From positions 1 to 8,292 of the forward strand of contig JALWGP010000311.1 of assembly GCA_027038775.1 (NCBI GenBank): 8,292 nucleotides of DNA. Reading direction: 5' to 3'. The translations under genes and the position numbers were made by a program. Positions 6,752-8,292 of this stretch are shown one piece after another (the first letter of the stretch is position 1; the number at the start of each line of letters is the position of its first letter). This DNA is from Sedimenticola sp. GTDB taxonomy: Bacteria; Pseudomonadota; Gammaproteobacteria; Chromatiales; Chromatiaceae. The notes under the pieces are model-generated. The model was not told where the DNA came from. It saw only the letters and a list, made by a program, of their open reading frames with translations, and did no database searches.

Positions 6752-7998
6752 AAGGGGTGATCCGTTACCTGCTCGCCGAGGAGAACACCAACCGGCTGGT
6801 GGTGGCCGGCATCGTGCTGGGCATCCTCTTCGGCTGGCTGCTGCCCGAGTGGGCGCTGGCGCAGAAGGCCCTGGGCAAGGCCTTCGTCGCCTTTCTCAAG
6901 ATGCTGGTGGTGCCGCTGGTCTTCGCCTCGGTCTACGTGGCCATCTCGGGCCTGGGCGGACTGGAGAAACTGCGCGCCATCGGCCTCAAGACCATCGCCC
7001 TCTACCTGGTGACCACGGCCCTGGCGGTGGTGGCGGCCATCGTCGCCATGAACCTCTTCCCCATCGGCGAACCGGTCTCCGCCGAGGGGCTGCGCTACGA
7101 GAAGGCGGAGCAGGTGGCCCCCTTCTCCCTGGGCAACATGCTGCTCAGCTTCATTCCCACCAACATCTTCAACGCCCTGGCCACCGGCTCCCTGATGCAG
7201 GTGATCGTCTTCGCCATCCTGCTGGCCCTGGCCAGCCTCTACCTGGAGGAGAAACACCACCGCGCTATGCTGGACGTCTTCACCGGCATCTCCGAGGCGC
7301 TGCTCAAGCTGGCCAGCTGGATCGTGCGCTTCACCCCCCTGGGGGTCTTCAGTCTCATCAGCTACGTGGTGGCGGACCAGGGCATCGCGGTGCTGGTGGA
7401 CCTGTGGAAGTACATCCTGGTGGTGCTGGGCGTGATCCTCTTCCACGGGCTGGTGACCCTGCCCGGGCTCATGGCCCTGCTCGCCCGCATCAACCCCTAC
7501 CCGTACTTGAAGCGGGTGCGCGAGGTGCCGCTCATGGCCTTCTCCACCGCCTCCAGCGCCGCCACCCTGCCGGTGAGCCTGAAGGTCTCCCAGGAGAAAG
7601 GGGGCGTGAGCGCCGAGACCGCCAGCTTCGTGCTGCCGCTGGGGGCCACCGTCTCCATGGACGGTACCGCCGCCTACCTCACCATCGCCGTGCTCTACAT
7701 CGCCAACCTGGCCGGGCTGGAGATGGGCCTGGGCGACCAGCTGGTGCTGGGCTTCACCGTGGTGGCGCTGAGCGTGGGGGTGGCGGCGCTGCCTTCGGCC
7801 TCGCTGGTGATGATGGTGGTGATCCTCAACCAGGTGGGGCTGCCGGTGGCCTACATGGCCCTCATCGTGGCGGTGGACCGCATCCTCGACATGGCCCGCA
7901 CCTCGCTCAACGTCACCTCCGACCTGGTGGTGGCCAAGACGGTGGACACCCTCAACCGCCCGGCGCGGGAGGCGGCCGCGGCCCAGGCGGCCGGGTGA
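6748..7998 (+). CDS. Dicarboxylate/amino acid:cation symporter (DAACS, SLC1-like)
   Basis: This 416-residue inner-membrane carrier belongs to the family of GltP, DctA and the archaeal GltPh, which import glutamate, aspartate or C4-dicarboxylates with Na+ or H+. Motifs in order: FLKMLVVPLVFASV (49-62), RFTPLGVFSLI (194-204), the serine-rich hairpin STASSAATLP (266-275), FVLPLGATVSMDGTAAY (294-310), the second hairpin region VAALPSASLVMM (345-356), and the last helix DRILDMARTSLNVTSD (377-392). In that helix Asp381, Arg384, Asn388 and Asp392 correspond to GltPh Asp394, Arg397, Asn401 and Asp405. The retained Arg, which binds the side-chain carboxylate, points to an acidic substrate. Asn of the usual NMDGT is Ser303. 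A strong GGAGG (6739-6743) precedes the ATG, which overlaps the hemD stop. The exact substrate and cation cannot be read from sequence. Confidence 0.95.
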   Translation: MKGVIRYLLAEENTNRLVVAGIVLGILFGWLLPEWALAQKALGKAFVAFLKMLVVPLVFASVYVAISGLGGLEKLRAIGLKTIALYLVTTALAVVAAIVAMNLFPIGEPVSAEGLRYEKAEQVAPFSLGNMLLSFIPTNIFNALATGSLMQVIVFAILLALASLYLEEKHHRAMLDVFTGISEALLKLASWIVRFTPLGVFSLISYVVADQGIAVLVDLWKYILVVLGVILFHGLVTLPGLMALLARINPYPYLKRVREVPLMAFSTASSAATLPVSLKVSQEKGGVSAETASFVLPLGATVSMDGTAAYLTIAVLYIANLAGLEMGLGDQLVLGFTVVALSVGVAALPSASLVMMVVILNQVGLPVAYMALIVAVDRILDMARTSLNVTSDLVVAKTVDTLNRPAREAAAAQAAG

Positions 7999-8021
7999 CA
8001 CCCGGGGCTCCACCGTGGAGC
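7991..8021 (+). other. Two adjacent hairpins at the symporter stop and the next start
   Basis: CCGGGT-GAC-ACCCGG (7991-8005) forms a six-pair stem around the TGA stop of the symporter gene. Directly after it, GCTCCA-CCG-TGGAGC (8007-8021) forms a second six-pair stem; the GTG start of the small gene straddles its loop and 3' arm (8015-8017). No T-run follows, so this is not an intrinsic terminator. The stems could lower initiation at the GTG unless ribosomes leaving the symporter open them. In DNA this GC-rich some stems arise by chance. Confidence 0.35.
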
Positions 8022-8284
8022 GGCGGCTCCTCCTGTTCCTGTTCGGCGCCATGGCGGCGGCGCTCCTGCTCCTGGCCGCGGCCTTCCTCCACTGGCGGCA
8101 GATGGAAGAGGAGGTGGAACGCATGAACGCCCGGCTGGAACGGGCGGCAGCCGCCCAGCAGGCGCTGCAGCGGCGCCTGGAGGAGACGCAGCGCCTGCTC
8201 GAACAACAGATGACCCGCCTGCACGAGATGGAAGCAGGGCAGGCCGACGAAAAACCATCACCGACGAGGGAGGCACAGCCATGA
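8015..8284 (+). CDS. Small membrane-anchored coiled-coil protein, function unknown
   Basis: I do not recognise this 89-residue protein. Residues 1-4 (MERR) are basic, 5-26 form one membrane helix (LLLFLFGAMAAALLLLAAAFLH), and 29-74 form a strong predicted coiled coil. With heptad a at residues 30, 37, 44, 51, 58 and 65, the d positions are V34, L41, Q48, L55, L62 and L69. A short polar tail ends it. By the positive-inside rule the N-terminus faces the cytoplasm and the coiled coil the periplasm. The GTG start at 8015 is preferred over ATG at 8051, because the latter would cut the membrane helix in two. The ribosome-binding motif is weak (CGGGG). It begins 16 bases after the symporter stop and its own stop overlaps the next start (ATGA), which supports a real gene. 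The layout recalls the start of HemX, but the protein is far too short and I cannot claim homology. Confidence 0.75.
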   Translation: MERRLLLFLFGAMAAALLLLAAAFLHWRQMEEEVERMNARLERAAAAQQALQRRLEETQRLLEQQMTRLHEMEAGQADEKPSPTREAQP

Positions 8285-8292
8285 CCATCCAG
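8281..8292 (+). CDS. Start of a further operon gene, 5' end only
   Basis: Only four codons (MTIQ) are inside the window. The start is supported by a near-ideal ribosome-binding motif, AGGGAGG at 8267-8273, seven bases before the ATG, and by an ATGA overlap with the small coiled-coil gene. No product can be inferred. If it were hemY, or any other heme gene, the symporter and small gene would be insertions into a heme operon. Confidence 0.7.

Noticed and set aside
6748..7998. Assignment of the symporter to the Ser/Thr transporter SstT
   Set aside because: SstT-type proteins lack the MDGT aspartate context seen here, and the arginine of the last helix indicates an acidic substrate.
6469..8124. 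Open frame of 551 codons on the minus strand
   Set aside because: It lies opposite hemD and the symporter gene and is dominated by His, Gln and Gly from reversed hydrophobic codons. No domain is recognisable.
1..8292. tRNA, rRNA, CRISPR, insertion sequence, prophage or toxin-antitoxin content
   Set aside because: No tRNA-like cloverleaf, regularly spaced repeats, transposase or phage motifs were seen. All longer stretches are accounted for by housekeeping genes.

Overview
The window reads as an ordinary chromosomal segment of a high-GC gammaproteobacterium. The gene order prmA - zinc-ribbon/DUF3426 gene - dusB - fis - purH on one strand is the arrangement known from Pseudomonas and relatives, and Fis itself is a gammaproteobacterial hallmark. 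The GC-rich codon use leaves long meaningless open frames opposite nearly every gene. I cannot name a genus. The proteins would fit a Pseudomonas-like, Ectothiorhodospiraceae-like or similar lineage.

Left half, minus strand (about 4988 down to 1). A probable extended -10 promoter at 4980-4988 starts a tightly packed operon: a thioredoxin-family protein (4950-4579), prmA (4575-3709), a membrane-anchored zinc-ribbon protein with a DUF3426-like tail (3712-2873), dusB (2876-1836) and fis (1870-1577). The joins are a 3-base gap, two ATGA overlaps of 4 bases, and a 35-base overlap of dusB into fis. A 214-base gap (1363-1576) follows. It holds two inverted REP-like elements with GTAG heads and a third, different hairpin. 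Then comes purH (1362 leftwards), whose last part lies outside the window. The theme is translation and growth: ribosomal protein L11 methylation, tRNA dihydrouridylation, the growth-phase nucleoid protein Fis, and purine synthesis.

Right half, plus strand (about 5012 to 8292). From the divergent gap at 4951-5057 runs a heme operon: hemC (5058-5990), hemD (5987-6751), a dicarboxylate/amino acid:cation symporter (6748-7998), a small membrane-anchored coiled-coil protein (8015-8284), and the first four codons of another gene (8281 onward). Three of these joins are ATGA overlaps. In many gammaproteobacteria hemCD is followed by hemX and hemY. Here the symporter occupies that place. Glutamate is the carbon source of tetrapyrroles in this group (C5 pathway), so an acidic amino acid importer translationally coupled to hemD is the most suggestive arrangement in the window, though the functional link is inference.

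I found no dramatic new system: no CRISPR array, phage, insertion sequence, RNA gene or toxin-antitoxin pair. The points worth a second look are the hemCD-symporter-small protein operon, unusual residues at the symporter's cation-site motifs, the REP-like cluster before purH, and the overlapping divergent promoters between the thioredoxin and heme operons.
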